DNA of 64,000 nucleotides from Episyrphus balteatus (lineage: Eukaryota; Arthropoda; Insecta; Diptera; Syrphidae): NCBI RefSeq assembly GCF_945859705.1, contig NC_079134.1:86136973-86200972 (forward strand), read 5' to 3'. Made by a program: the position numbers and the translations under genes. This document shows positions 13,346 through 28,749 of this stretch, piece by piece (positions within the stretch are counted from its first letter, which is position 1; each line of letters begins with the position of its first letter). The notes below the pieces were generated by a model that was not told the origin of the DNA, made no database searches, and saw nothing but the letters and a program-made list of their open reading frames with translations.

Positions 13346-13820
13346 CTCAAACTCTGCCCACTCACAGTTAAAATAAAGTGTTCATCGCAATTAATTTTAA
13401 ATTCAAAAGAGATATGTTCTGTTTTTCGTTTTCGATCTACATATTTTATAATTTCTTTTTCTACACGGATCTCAGTTTAATTGCCTTTAAGCTCGATTTT
13501 TTTTATCTAAGTACTTTATAACAATTTAAGTAAATTGTGGCTCGTTAAAAGCTGACTTGTGCAGTTATTCCAAAGTTTACTTCTCTAGAGAAGTTAAATA
13601 TCCATTCAAAAGGATTTAAAATAACTGAGAATATGGAGGCGTTCTTCTTTCTTCTTCTCCATTATCGACGATAGGCATGATCTCGGATGGGATCACAATT
13701 CTCCCACTCTACTGCTTCACACTACGGCTCCGCATTTGGGGTTCGCCGGCGTTCTTCTAAAAAAAAAACAAATTTTTGATCATTTTTAACGTAATTCCTG
13801 TTTGATAAGTATAATCAAAA
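13346..13820. repeat. Array spacer (first of three identical copies)
   Basis: About 475 bp, repeated at 17241-17715 and 20048-20523 with only a poly-A length change. It contains a more GC-rich part (13650-13760: gataggcatgatctcggatg, ggggttcgccggcgttcttc) with no recognisable gene. Its last bases (gataagtataatcaaaa) resemble the reverse complement of the sequence just right of unit 4 (gattgtacttataac), hinting how the array arose. Confidence 0.75.
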
Positions 13821-15774
13821 TCATATAACTAGTAAAGATGTCGCACGTAGAACAAACTTCTGTGCTTGAAATTTTCTACCATCAGATTTTACCCATAGGT
13901 CCAAAACATGTATCCAAGAATTAAATTGTTGAGAAACATTTTAAAATTTTTCGATGACTGCGTAGAAAAGAGAGGGTTGATTTTTATAGATGAATTTATT
14001 TAATGGGAGGAAGCGAGATAGTAGTTAAATGTTGATACGAATAAGGAAAAGAAAAAAAAAATACATTTGTCTACGAGAATGTACCTATGAAATAATATTT
14101 TTTTTGTTAAATTATTCAGGAAACTGATATTAACACATGATTCAAAATAATAATTTAAATAAGAATAATTTTAGATATATATATGACAAGAGTGTATGAG
14201 CAAAATTGTGTGAAAATGAATTTCAACCCTCAAATTGTCAATAGGTCCAAATCATTATAATGCAGAAATCCTTCGCAACATTAAAAAAAAAGTTCTTATC
14301 ATAATCATGAGTGGGAAAGAGAGAGTTATTTTTAATAGATTTCTTAAATGCGAAGGACCGAGATGTAAGTTGAATAGGAACAAATGAAAACAAAAAGGAT
14401 CGTTTTGCCGTGCGGGTATATATTTTTTTTCACAACTGGATTGCTTCGCACAAGCAGGGCGAAGACGAGATGGCTAGTTTTAAAGATTGATGAAAAAAGA
14501 AGCAAAAACAACTTTTGCAAGTGACTGGTGTGCTTGAGGTGGGTAGGTATAGGTAGGTATACGTGTAAGCAGAAGAAGGTTGATAATTTTTTTTTTGGTT
14601 TTAATTTTTTTTCGATGGTAGTTAGATATTTTATTTAGATATTTTTTTAAGTGGAGGGTGGTTTTCTATTTCTATATTTTTGTTTCCTTTTTGAATAATC
14701 GCAAAGGCACAGGCGCATTGCTTTTAGGTGTAAGTACACACGTAATATGTAGGTAGGATTTTTTTTCCTTTGCGATAGCAATCGTCCTTGAAAAATGTAG
14801 TTCATTGTATTTTGGTTGGAAAAAGAAATTCAAACAAGTGGTAGGTAGGTAGCTAGGTAGGAAGTGATAAAAATGATCATTCTTAGTTTGTTGTTATTTT
14901 CTTTAGTGGGGTAGGTTATGTAGGTAGGTATCTATTGATATTGAAAGATTTATTTAGTGTGGATCAGGGCTGTAAAAAGTTCTATTTAAAAATGCATTTG
15001 AAATTAAAAATAAATGATTGCAACCAAAAATATTTTGCATAAAAAAATGTTATTGCAACTGAAGAATACCTATTTGGATTGAAAATTAAATTTTTATTGC
15101 AACTGAAAATATTTTGCACACAAAAAAAATTAAAAATGTTGCATTAAATATTTGTTCATGATCTTAGGCGATTATCTTTGCATTTATGTTATTTTGCAAT
15201 TATTAAAAATATACTATTGGAGATACAAAAATCTTCTATAACTTATTTGAAAGGTAATAATGTAAAGGTGAATACCACAAAAGGATTCTTAAAAATTCAA
15301 TCATTAAATAGGGTAAAAAGGGGTAAAACCAAATTGCAATAAAGTGACTATTTTCTAAAAGCAACGTTGTAGAAAACTGATTTTTTTTTTAAATTGGTAG
15401 ATACATTTATTGGAAGGCTAACGAAGGTATTGAAAAATTCTAGAAAATTTCAAAACTAAGTTATAAACGATTTTCTTAAACTAAAACATGAAGTAGACCT
15501 TTGACATAGTTGTAGGTAGGGGACATTTTTTTGACAATTTGAAAAATGCCATTTGAAAGATAATGAAAAAAAAATTAAGGGTCTCTGCGTTTCAAAATAT
15601 GAATTTTTGAAAAACTAAAAACCTTTTTAGATTTTAGCAACACGATTTCAGATTTTTTGAAAGCTCCGAAAAATTGCTAAACATTAAAAATCACCCAAAA
15701 TACCTGCCCCTAAAAAGGTTTTTAGTTTTTCAAATTCATTTCAGACAATTTTGCTCATACACTCTTGTCATATA

Positions 15775-16874
15775 CAGGGTGTCCCACAGTCACCGCCCCA
15801 AACGAAAACCATGGATTCCTGAGGTCATTTTAAGTCGAAAAACTTAAGAGGTAATTTTCTCGTTTTCGTCCCGTTTTCGAGTTACCACGGTTTTTATGAT
15901 TTTTGTTCTCTTTTCCCTTATCTGGCTTTATCTTTGCCAAACTACGTTTGATTTGAAAAATTTTTTTTACAACCAAACAAGAATTTATTACAGTTTTAGT
16001 TTGTCTCAAAACTTTTTGTTCTGCGGACAACCGTTTCTCCACAATTTTGCATCAAACACAATTTTCCTCGTTTTTTAAGTTGTTTTTTACACTTTAATAT
16101 CATTTAAGTCAAAAAAACACGTTAATGAGTATTAACTTTTTGTGCTTTTTATTAAAGCCCAGTTTATTTTCATAAAAAAAAAATAAGTTTTATTTCATAA
16201 AAAAGGCTACTGAAATTAATTAAAAAAAAAATATACAATCTGAGTGAATTAAAAAAAAATAATTTTTAAATAAAAAATTAATTTAAATGAATTAAAAACT
16301 TTTTCTGAGCTATTGTGGTTAAGAAAAGAACAAATAAATAAAGCTCAGAAAAAGTTTTAATTCATTTAAATAAATTTTGTATTTAAAAATTATTTTTTTT
16401 TAATTCACTCAGTTTGTTTATTTTTTTTAATTAATTTCAGTAGCCTTTTTTATGAAATAAAACTTATTTTTTTTTATGAAAATAAACTGGGCTTTAATAA
16501 AAAGCACAAAAAGTTAATACTCATTAACGTGTTTTTTTGACTTAAATGATATGAAAGTGTAAAAAACAACTTAAAAAACGAGGAAAATTGTGTTTGATGC
16601 AAAATTGTGGAGAAACGGTTGTCTGCAGAAAAAAAAGTTTTGAGACAAACTAAAACTGTAATAAATTCTTGATTGGTTGTAAAAAAAATTTTTCAAATCA
16701 AACGTAGTTTGGCAAAGATAAAGCTAGATAAGGGAAAAGAGAACAAAAATCATAAAAACCGTGGTAACTCGAAAATGGGACGAAAACGAGAAAATTACCT
16801 CTTAAGTTTTTCGACTTAAAATGACCTCAGGAATCCATGGTTTTCGTTTGGGGCGGTGACTGTGGGACACCCTG
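15775..16874. mobile_element. 1100 bp palindromic MITE with TA duplication
   Basis: Arms of about 535 bp (15775-16310 and 16343-16874) are almost perfect reverse complements around a short loop near 16315-16342. Ends are CAGGGTGTCCCACAGTCACC and its complement. The flanks are TA at 15773-15774 and 16875-16876. Removing the element with one TA exactly restores the sequence seen at the same place in units 1, 3 and 4, so this is a proven insertion into unit 2. A TA target and short CAGGG ends fit a Tc1/mariner-type MITE. A 70-codon frame in each arm has no family match and is a by-product of the arm sequence. Confidence 0.93.
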
Positions 16875-19800
16875 TATATATCTAAAATTGTTCTTATTCA
16901 AATTATTATTTTGAATCATGTGTTGTTATGAGTTTCCTGAATAATTTAAGAAAAAAAAAATAATTCATAAGTACATTCTCGCAGACAAATGTATTTTTTT
17001 ATTCTTTTCCTTATTCGTATCAACATTTAACTACTATCTCGCTTCCTCCCATTAAATAAATTCATCTATAAAAATCAACCCTCTCTTTTCTACGCAGTCA
17101 TCGAAAAATTTTAAAATGTTTCTCAACAATTTAATTCTTGGATACATGTTTTGGACCTATGGGTAAAATCTGATGGTAGAAAATTTCAAGCACAGAAGTT
17201 TGTTCTACGTGCGACATCTTTACTAGTTATATGATCTTTGCTCAAACTCTGCCCACTCACAGTTAAAATAAAGTGTTCATCGCAATTAATTTTAAATTCA
17301 AAAGAGATATGTTCTGTTTTTCGTTTTCGATCTACATATTTTATAATTTCTTTTTCTACACGGATCTCAGTTTAATTGCCTTTAAGCTCGATTTTTTTTA
17401 TCTAAGTACTTTATAACAATTTAAGTAAATTGTGGCTCGTTAAAAGCTGACTTGTGCAGTTATTCCAAAGTTTACTTCTCTAGAGAAGTTAAATATCCAT
17501 TCAAAAGGATTTAAAATAACTGAGAATATGGAGGCGTTCTTCTTTCTTCTTCTCCATTATCGACGATAGGCATGATCTCGGATGGGATCACAATTCTCCC
17601 ACTCTACTGCTTCACACTACGGCTCCGCATTTGGGGTTCGCCGGCGTTCTTCTAAAAAAAAAACAAATTTTTGATCATTTTTAACGTAATTCCTGTTTGA
17701 TAAGTATAATCAAAATCATATAACTAGTAAAGATGTCGCACGTAGAACAAACTTCTGTGCTTGAAATTTTCTACCATCAGATTTTACCCATAGGTCCAAA
17801 ACATGTATCCAAGAATTAAATTGTTGAGAAACATTTTAAAATTTTTCGATGACTGCGTAGAAAAGAGAGGGTTGATTTTTATAGATGAATTTATTTAATG
17901 GGAGGAAGCGAGATAGTAGTTAAATGTTGATACGAATAAGGAAAAGAAAAAAAAAAATACATTTGTCTACGAGAATGTACCTATGAAATAATGTACCTAT
18001 GAAATAATATTTTTTTTGTTAAATTATTCAGGAAACTGATATTAACACATGATTCAAAATAATAATTTAAATAAGAATAATTTTAGATATATATATGACA
18101 AGAGTGTATGAGCAAAATTGTGTGAAAATGAATTTCAACCCTCAAATTGTCAATAGGTCCAAATCATTATAATGCAGAAATCCTTCGCAACATTAAAAAA
18201 AAAGTTCTTATCATAATCATGAGTGGGAAAGAGAGAGTTATTTTTAATAGATTTCTTAAATGCGAAGGACCGAGATGTAAGTTGAATAGGAACAAATGAA
18301 AACAAAAAGGATCGTTTTGCCGTGCGGGTATATATTTTTTTTCACAACTGGATTGCTTCGCACAAGCAGGGCGAAGACGAGATGGCTAGTTTTAAAGATT
18401 GATGAAAAAAAGAAGCAAAAACAACTTTTGCAAGTGACTGGTGTGCTTGAGGTGGGTAGGTATAGGTAGGTATACGTGTAAGCAGAAGAAGGTTGATAAT
18501 TTTTTTTTTGGTTTTAATTTTTTTTCGATGGTAGTTAGATATTTAGATATTTTTTTAAGTGGAGGGTGGTTTTCTATTTCTATATTTTTGTTTCCTTTTT
18601 GAATAATCGCAAAGGCACAGGCGCATTGCTTTTAGGTGTAAGTACACACGTAATATGTAGGTAGGATTTTTTTTCCTTTGCGATAGCAATCGTCCTTGAA
18701 AAATGTAGTTCATTGTATTTTGGTTGGAAAAAGAAATTCAAACAAGTGGTAGGTAGGTAGCTAGGTAGGAAGTGATAAAAATGATCATTCTTAGTTTGTT
18801 GTTATTTTCTTTAGTGGGGTAGGTTATGTAGGTAGGTATCTATTGATATTGAAAGATTTATTTAGTGTGGATCAGGGCTGTAAAAAGTTCTATTTAAAAA
18901 TGCATTTGAAATTAAAAATAAATGATTGCAACCAAAAATATTTTGCATAAAAAAATGTTATTGCAACTGAAGAATACCTATTTGGATTGAAAATTAAATT
19001 TTTATTGCAACTGAAAATATTTTGCACACAAAAAAAATTAAAAATGTTGCATTAAATATTTGTTCATGATCTTAGGCGATTATCTTTGCATTTATGTTAT
19101 TTTGCAATTATTAAAAATATACTATTGGAGATACAAAAATCTTCTATAACTTATTTGAAAGGTAATAATGTAAAGGTGAATACCACAAAAGGATTCTTAA
19201 AAATTCAATCATTAAATAGGGTAAAAAGGGGTAAAACCAAATTGCAATAAAGTGACTATTTTCTAAAAGCAACGTTGTAGAAAACTGATTTTTTTTTTTA
19301 AATTGGTAGATACATTTATTGGAAGGCTAACGAAGGTATTGAAAAATTCTAGAAAATTTCAAAACTAAGTTATAAACGATTTTCTTAAACTAAAACATGA
19401 AGTAGACCTTTGACATAGTTGTAGGTAGGGGACATTTTTTTGACAATTTGAAAAATGCCATTTGAAAGATAATGAAAAAAAAATTAAGGGTCTCTGCGTT
19501 TCAAAATATGAATTTTTGAAAAACTAAAAACCTTTTTAGATTTTAGCAACACGATTTCAGATTTTTTGAAAGCTCCGAAAAATTGCTAAACATTAAAAAT
19601 CACCCAAAATACCTGCCCCTAAAAAGGTTTTTAGTTTTTCAAATTCATTTCAGACAATTTTGCTCATACACTCTTGTCATATATATATCTAAAATTGTTC
19701 TTATTCAAATTATTATTTTGAATCATGTGTTGTTATGAGTTTCCTGAATAATTTAAGAAAAAAAAAATAATTCATAAGTACATTCTCGCAGACAAATGTA

Positions 19801-22800
19801 TTTTTTTATTCTTTTCCTTATTCGTATCAACATTTAACTACTATCTCGCTTCCTCCCATTAAATAAATTCATCTATAAAAATCAACCCTCTCTTTTCTAC
19901 GCAGTCATCGAAAAATTTTAAAATGTTTCTCAACAATTTAATTCTTGGATACATGTTTTGGACCTATGGGTAAAATCTGATGGTAGAAAATTTCAAGCAC
20001 AGAAGTTTGTTCTACGTGCGACATCTTTACTAGTTATATGATCTTTGCTCAAACTCTGCCCACTCACAGTTAAAATAAAGTGTTCATCGCAATTAATTTT
20101 AAATTCAAAAGAGATATGTTCTGTTTTTCGTTTTCGATCTACATATTTTATAATTTCTTTTTCTACACGGATCTCAGTTTAATTGCCTTTAAGCTCGATT
20201 TTTTTTATCTAAGTACTTTATAACAATTTAAGTAAATTGTGGCTCGTTAAAAGCTGACTTGTGCAGTTATTCCAAAGTTTACTTCTCTAGAGAAGTTAAA
20301 TATCCATTCAAAAGGATTTAAAATAACTGAGAATATGGAGGCGTTCTTCTTTCTTCTTCTCCATTATCGACGATAGGCATGATCTCGGATGGGATCACAA
20401 TTCTCCCACTCTACTGCTTCACACTACGGCTCCGCATTTGGGGTTCGCCGGCGTTCTTCTAAAAAAAAAAACAAATTTTTGATCATTTTTAACGTAATTC
20501 CTGTTTGATAAGTATAATCAAAATCATATAACTAGTAAAGATGTCGCACGTAGAACAAACTTCTGTGCTTGAAATTTTCTACCATCAGATTTTACCCATA
20601 GGTCCAAAACATGTATCCAAGAATTAAATTGTTGAGAAACATTTTAAAATTTTTCGATGACTGCGTAGAAAAGAGAGGGTTGATTTTTATAGATGAATTT
20701 ATTTAATGGGAGGAAGCGAGATAGTAGTTAAATGTTGATACGAATAAGGAAAAGAAAAAAAAAATACATTTGTCTACGAGAATGTACCTATGAAATAATA
20801 TTTTTTTTGTTAAATTATTCAGGAAACTGATATTAACACATGATTCAAAATAATAATTTAAATAAGAATAATTTTAGATATATATATGTCAAGAGTGTAT
20901 GAGCAAAATTGTGTGAAAATGAATTTCAACCCTCAAATTGTCAATAGGTCCAAATCATTATAATGCAGAAATCCTTCGCAACATTAAAAAAAAAGTTCTT
21001 ATCATAATCATGAGTGGGAAAGAGAGAGTTATTTTTAATAGATTTCTTAAATGCGAAGGACCGAGATGTAAGTTGAATAGGAACAAATGAAAACAAAAAG
21101 GATCGTTTTGCCGTGCGGGTATATATTTTTTTTCACAACTGGATTGCTTCGCACAAGCAGGGCGAAGACGAGATGGCTAGTTTTAAAGATTGATGAAAAA
21201 AAGAAGCAAAAACAACTTTTGCAAGTGACTGGTGTGCTTGAGGTGGGTAGGTATAGGTAGGTATACGTGTAAGCAGAAGAAGGTTGATAATTTTTTTTTT
21301 GGTTTTAATTTTTTTTCGATGGTAGTTAGATATTTAGATATTTTTTTAAGTGGAGGGTGGTTTTCTATTTCTATATTTTTGTTTCCTTTTTGAATAATCG
21401 CAAAGGCACAGGCGCATTGCTTTTAGGTGTAAGTACACACGTAATATGTAGGTAGGATTTTTTTTCCTTTGCGATAGCAATCGTCCTTGAAAAATGTAGT
21501 TCATTGTATTTTGGTTGGAAAAAGAAATTCAAACAAGTGGTAGGTAGGTAGCTAGGTAGGAAGTGATAAAAATGATCATTCTTAGTTTGTTGTTATTTTC
21601 TTTAGTGGGGTAGGTTATGTAGGTAGGTATCTATTGATATTGAAAGATTTATTTAGTGTGGATCAGGGCTGTAAAAAGTTCTATTTAAAAATGCATTTGA
21701 AATTAAAAATAAATGATTGCAACCAAAAATATTTTGCATAAAAAAATGTTATTGCAACTGAAGAATACCTATTTGGATTGAAAATTAAATTTTTATTGCA
21801 ACTGAAAATATTTTGCACACAAAAAAAATTAAAAATGTTGCATTAAATTTTTTTTCATGATCTTAGGCGATTATCTTTGCATTTATGTTATTTTGCAATT
21901 ATTAAAAATATACTATTGGAGATACAAAAATCTTCTATAACTTATTTGAAAGGTAATAATGTAAAGGTGAATACCACAAAAGGATTCTTAAAAATTCAAT
22001 CATTAAATAGGGTAAAAAGGGGTAAAACCAAATTGCAATAAAGTGACTATTTTCTAAAAGCAACGTTGTAGAAAACTGATTTTTTTTTTTAAATTGGTAG
22101 ATACATTTATTGGAAGGCTAACGAAGGTATTGAAAAATTCTAGAAAATTTCAAAACTAAGTTATAAACGATTTTCTTAAACTAAAACATGAAGTAGACCT
22201 TTGACATAGTTGTAGGTAGGGGACATTTTTTTGACAATTTGAAAAATGCCATTTGAAAGATAATGAAAAAAAAATTAAGGGTCTCTGCGTTTCAAAATAT
22301 GAATTTTTGAAAAACTAAAAACCTTTTTAGATTTTAGCAACACGATTTCAGATTTTTTGAAAGCTCCGAAAAATTGCTAAACATTAAAAATCACCCAAAA
22401 TACCTGCCCCTAAAAAGGTTTTTAGTTTTTCAAATTCATTTCAGACAATTTTGCTCATACACTCTTGTCATATATATATCTAAAATTGTTCTTATTCAAA
22501 TTATTATTTTGAATCATGTGTTGTTATGAGTTTCCTGAATAATTTAAGAAAAAAAAAATAATTCATAAGTACATTCTCGCAGACAAATGTATTTTTTTAT
22601 TCTTTTCCTTATTCGTATCAACATTTAACTACTATCTCGCTTCCTCCCATTAAATAAATTCATCTATAAAAATCAACCCTCTCTTTTCTACGCAGTCATC
22701 GAAAAATTTTAAAATGTTTCTCAACAATTTAATTCTTGGATACATGTTTTGGACCTATGGGTAAAATCTGATGGTAGAAAATTTCAAGCACAGGAATTTG

Positions 22801-22839
22801 TTCTACGTGCGACATCTTTACTAGTTATATGATCTTTGA

Positions 22840-23257
22840 TTGTACTTATAACAAAATTGAAAAAATAAAGAACTTATCTATCTATCTATCTATCTAAGAA
22901 GATTTATTAGTTGAAGTCTATCTGAATATGGTGGCAAATCTATCATACTAGACCAGGGAAGAAAACGTAAACAAAATCTCATAAATCTTCTTTGAACACA
23001 TTCTATTCTGTTGACATGAACCGCGTAATATGGGGCCCATACAATACAACCGTATTCCAGAATAGACCTTACAAATTAAACATACAGAATTTTAAGCACA
23101 TAAGGATCACGAAAGTCACGAGCAAATCTTTTAATGAAACCGAGCATCTGATTAGCTTTTTTTATAATATAATTGTAATGGTTAGTGAATGAAAGTTTTG
23201 AATCCAACACCACACCGAGGTCAGAGATACTTGAAAGACTACATATTTGAGACGTGT
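22840..23257 (-). pseudogene. LINE reverse-transcriptase C-terminal fragment
   Basis: Read on the minus strand, 23220 down to about 22905 gives a frame with SDLGVVLDSKLSFTNH, ANQMLGFIKRFARDF, then an in-frame stop, RSILEYGCIVWAPYYAVHVN and RIECVQRRFMRF. This is the region after the catalytic RT core in jockey/CR1-like LINEs. The 5' side, including the catalytic motifs, is replaced by the (ATCT)n array. The 3' side ends in five GATA repeats (22877-22897) and AT-rich sequence that abuts unit 4 of the macrosatellite. It is a dead fragment. Confidence 0.8.
22877..22897. repeat. Short (TATC)5 microsatellite
   Basis: Five tandem tetranucleotides of the same motif as the large array 360 bp away, at the opposite end of the LINE fragment. 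Confidence 0.9.
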
Positions 23258-26223
<2,966 letters not shown>

Positions 26224-26242
26224 ATAACAGTTAAAAGTATAT

Positions 26243-27180
26243 AGTACCTTGCCATATTATTAGGCCCAAGCGAAAAAAATACAATTTTTCGGTTCAGTTT
26301 TTGCTCAGTTTTTAAAGTTTTTGTCGAAATATCTTGAATTTTTTTCGTCCCATTTACTTGCACATATCATGTAGATACGGATTGACTTGAAAAAAGTTTA
26401 AAAATTCATACTTTTTGATAAAAATAACGTACAAAAGGGGGTAAGCTCCAAAAAACGTACCCTATGGAATTCACGCCCGGATAATTACCAGACCGGTCCA
26501 ATACTTAATTTCTTGTACCGAGAAATAACGTGACATTCTTAACTTTATGACAAGGATCGCAACTTGCATAAATATAGAAGCCCTGATCGTCTGGAAAGTA
26601 AAACATGTTCTTAGATTTGGGGTAGTTTTTTTCTTTTTTATAAGACCAGACGAGCACAGCTATTCAAAGTACATTATTCCAATAAAAAAACATCCTCTTG
26701 TCATTATTGGCTGTTGTACTATCTCAGGGAAAGGGTGAGGTTATTTTTATATTGTGGAACACGCCATAACTCCAGACCAACACAAAAAGGAGCTTGGGAA
26801 CGTTTTGATTCTACGATTTCGGAATAGGCTGGAGGCTCAAAGCTACTATATTTATGCAAGTTGCGATCCTTGTCATAAAGTTAAGAATGTCACGTTATTC
26901 CTCGGTACAAGAAATTAAGTATTGGACCGGTCTGGTAATTATCCGGGCGTGAATTCCATAGGGTACGTTTTTTGGAGCTTACCCCCTTTTGTACGTTATT
27001 TTTATCAAAAAGTATGAATTTTTAAACTTTTTTTAAGTCAATCCGTATCTACATGATATATGCAAGTAAATGGGACAAAAAAAATTCAAGATATTTCGAC
27101 AAAAACTTTAAAAACTGAGCAAAAACTGAACAGAAAAATTGTATTTTTTTCGCTTGGGCCTAATAATATGGCAAGGTACT
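26243..27180. mobile_element. Foldback element, ~330 bp inverted repeats
   Basis: Left arm 26243-26572 and right arm 26851-27180 are reverse complements with few differences. Outer ends are AGTACCTTGCCATATTATTA and its complement; inner landmarks are gaattcacgcccggataatt and tgcaagttgcgatcctt. The ~280 bp centre (catcctcttgtcattattgg and others) has no transposase. The element sits within direct repeat A, since atcataacagttaaaa on its left and gctttagttttttaaa on its right are contiguous at 31257-31290 in repeat B. A target duplication is not clear. Confidence 0.85.
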
Positions 27181-27218
27181 GTAATATTTAGTCAGTTTTT
27201 GGAATTGAAGACTTTCTT

Positions 27219-28749
27219 GCTTTAGTTTTTTAAAAATTTTCAAGGTTTTTATTTTTTTTTTAATTTTATACATCATATTGCATTTCTATTGATATACAAA
27301 TCCAGCAATTATTAGGGAAACTGTGAGCAATAATGCGCTGGTGGTTTACAATATTTCAACTTTTTCATAGATTTACCTATAAAATTTTAAATTTTATGAT
27401 ATTTGAAAAATTAATTTGAAGCTCGTAGACATTATAAAGCAATAATATTTTTTAGTGTAGTAACTAAAGCAAATTATTAGAAACCCCGGCCGAACAGATC
27501 TGATTTTGATGATCTTTTTTTTAAAACGTCGGCAATGAAATACTTTAAGGTCTATAGTTTAAAAATTGCCGATGAAATTAAATTTTTTTAAACAAAACCA
27601 TTTTTTTTGCTTAAATTTCATAAGATAAATGATACTAAAGATTCTCTACGTAATTTAAGGAAAACAAATATATGGTAGTAAAAGACTATCTTTAATTTTC
27701 TCACGAACTGACTTCAAATGCAAACAAAATATTTTAAACCCAACGGCAGCACCTACAATATTTCCATACACTTTTTAAAAACAGAATCTCATTTCTATCT
27801 ATATAAATTTAAATTCACTATATAATCACGACTTTTTGAAAAATTGGTCCTCAACTCAGAGTTTTGTAAAAAAAAAACCTTACTAAAAAATTTTAAATGG
27901 CTTTTTTTCAAACTTTTCCTGGTAATATTTGAATTTATTTTGAAAAAAAATTTGGGCCATAGATATTATCAGATGAATTCCGAAGAGGAAAAGGTAATAT
28001 TTATTACAGATTTGAAAAAAAATTAAAAATTACTTCATTTTCATTGGATTTTTTGATAAAAACAGAATTTGTGCATTAAAATAATTGATTTTCTCAAAGA
28101 CTTTGGCAAATAAGAACTTTAAACTTTTGCTATTTAACTTTCAACAATAAGGGCTATTGAATGGTGAAAAAATAACTTTATATTTAAATGTTGAACTTAA
28201 AAAAAATTAGCTAATTTAAAAAAAAAATTAGTTAATTTTTTTTTTCAAAACTTCTATTACAAAAGTTCTTAGAAAATGAAATACTTTTTAATTTTTTTCA
28301 TAAACTGTAATACATATTGACATTTCCTTTTATAATTTCAAATCTTAAAAAATGTGGCAAAGAAAATTTGAAAAATAAATGCAATTTATATTACGAAAAA
28401 GTTTTTAAAAGGACATGTTAAATTTTTTAAATAATTTCTTATTTCAAATATTGCCACTTTTGGAGTTTTAGTTACTCTACTATATTGGACAATATTAATG
28501 AACATTCTGAGTACTATTTTAAATGAAAATAAAAACTTTTAATGCAGCTGGTCAGAATAAGCGAGTAAAAAACATTTTATTTTTCAAATAAAACCTTCAA
28601 AAATTATGGTAATTTTCAGGATTATTATTTGATCAAAATACATACAGTGAACCTTAAATATCATGATCTATTTGAGAACCCATTTATTGTGATTTAAAAA
28701 TAAAAATACCGAAGTAATAAGTGGATTTCTGAAATCAAATCAGAGTTTT
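27219..28749. repeat. Direct repeat A (1.53 kb)
   Basis: Matches 31274-32720 nearly base for base, both ending at atcaaatcagagtttt. The main difference is an ~84 bp stretch around 28247-28330 that repeat B lacks. Open frames inside (27844-28026 and the equivalent 31899-32135) share the same AT-rich text and show no family features. The stretch may be a dispersed element or a local segmental duplication. Confidence 0.9.

Larger units (their letters stand above)
11024..22838. repeat. Macrosatellite: four tandem units with inverted-repeat ends
   Basis: Four copies of a ~2.32 kb unit start at 11024, 13821, 17716 and 20524 and end at 13345, 17240, 20047 and 22838. Between them lie three spacers (13346-13820, 17241-17715, 20048-20523), practically identical. 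Period is about 2.79 kb; unit 2 is longer only because of a 1100 bp insertion. Each unit begins with a ~390 bp sequence (gatcatataactagtaaaga...) whose reverse complement ends the unit (...tctttactagttatatgatc), so each could fold into a long hairpin. The interior holds aggtaggta-rich stretches and an inverted, diverged piece of the 1-1480 repeat. Copies differ by a few indels only (for example a duplicated gtacctatgaaataat in unit 3), implying recent amplification or homogenisation. No coding sequence was found in any unit. Confidence 0.9.

Noticed and set aside
27844..28026. 60-codon frame (and 78-codon counterpart at 31899-32135)
   Set aside because: The same text in repeats A and B, made of AT-rich sequence; the frames differ in length through a poly-A change. 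No family signature.
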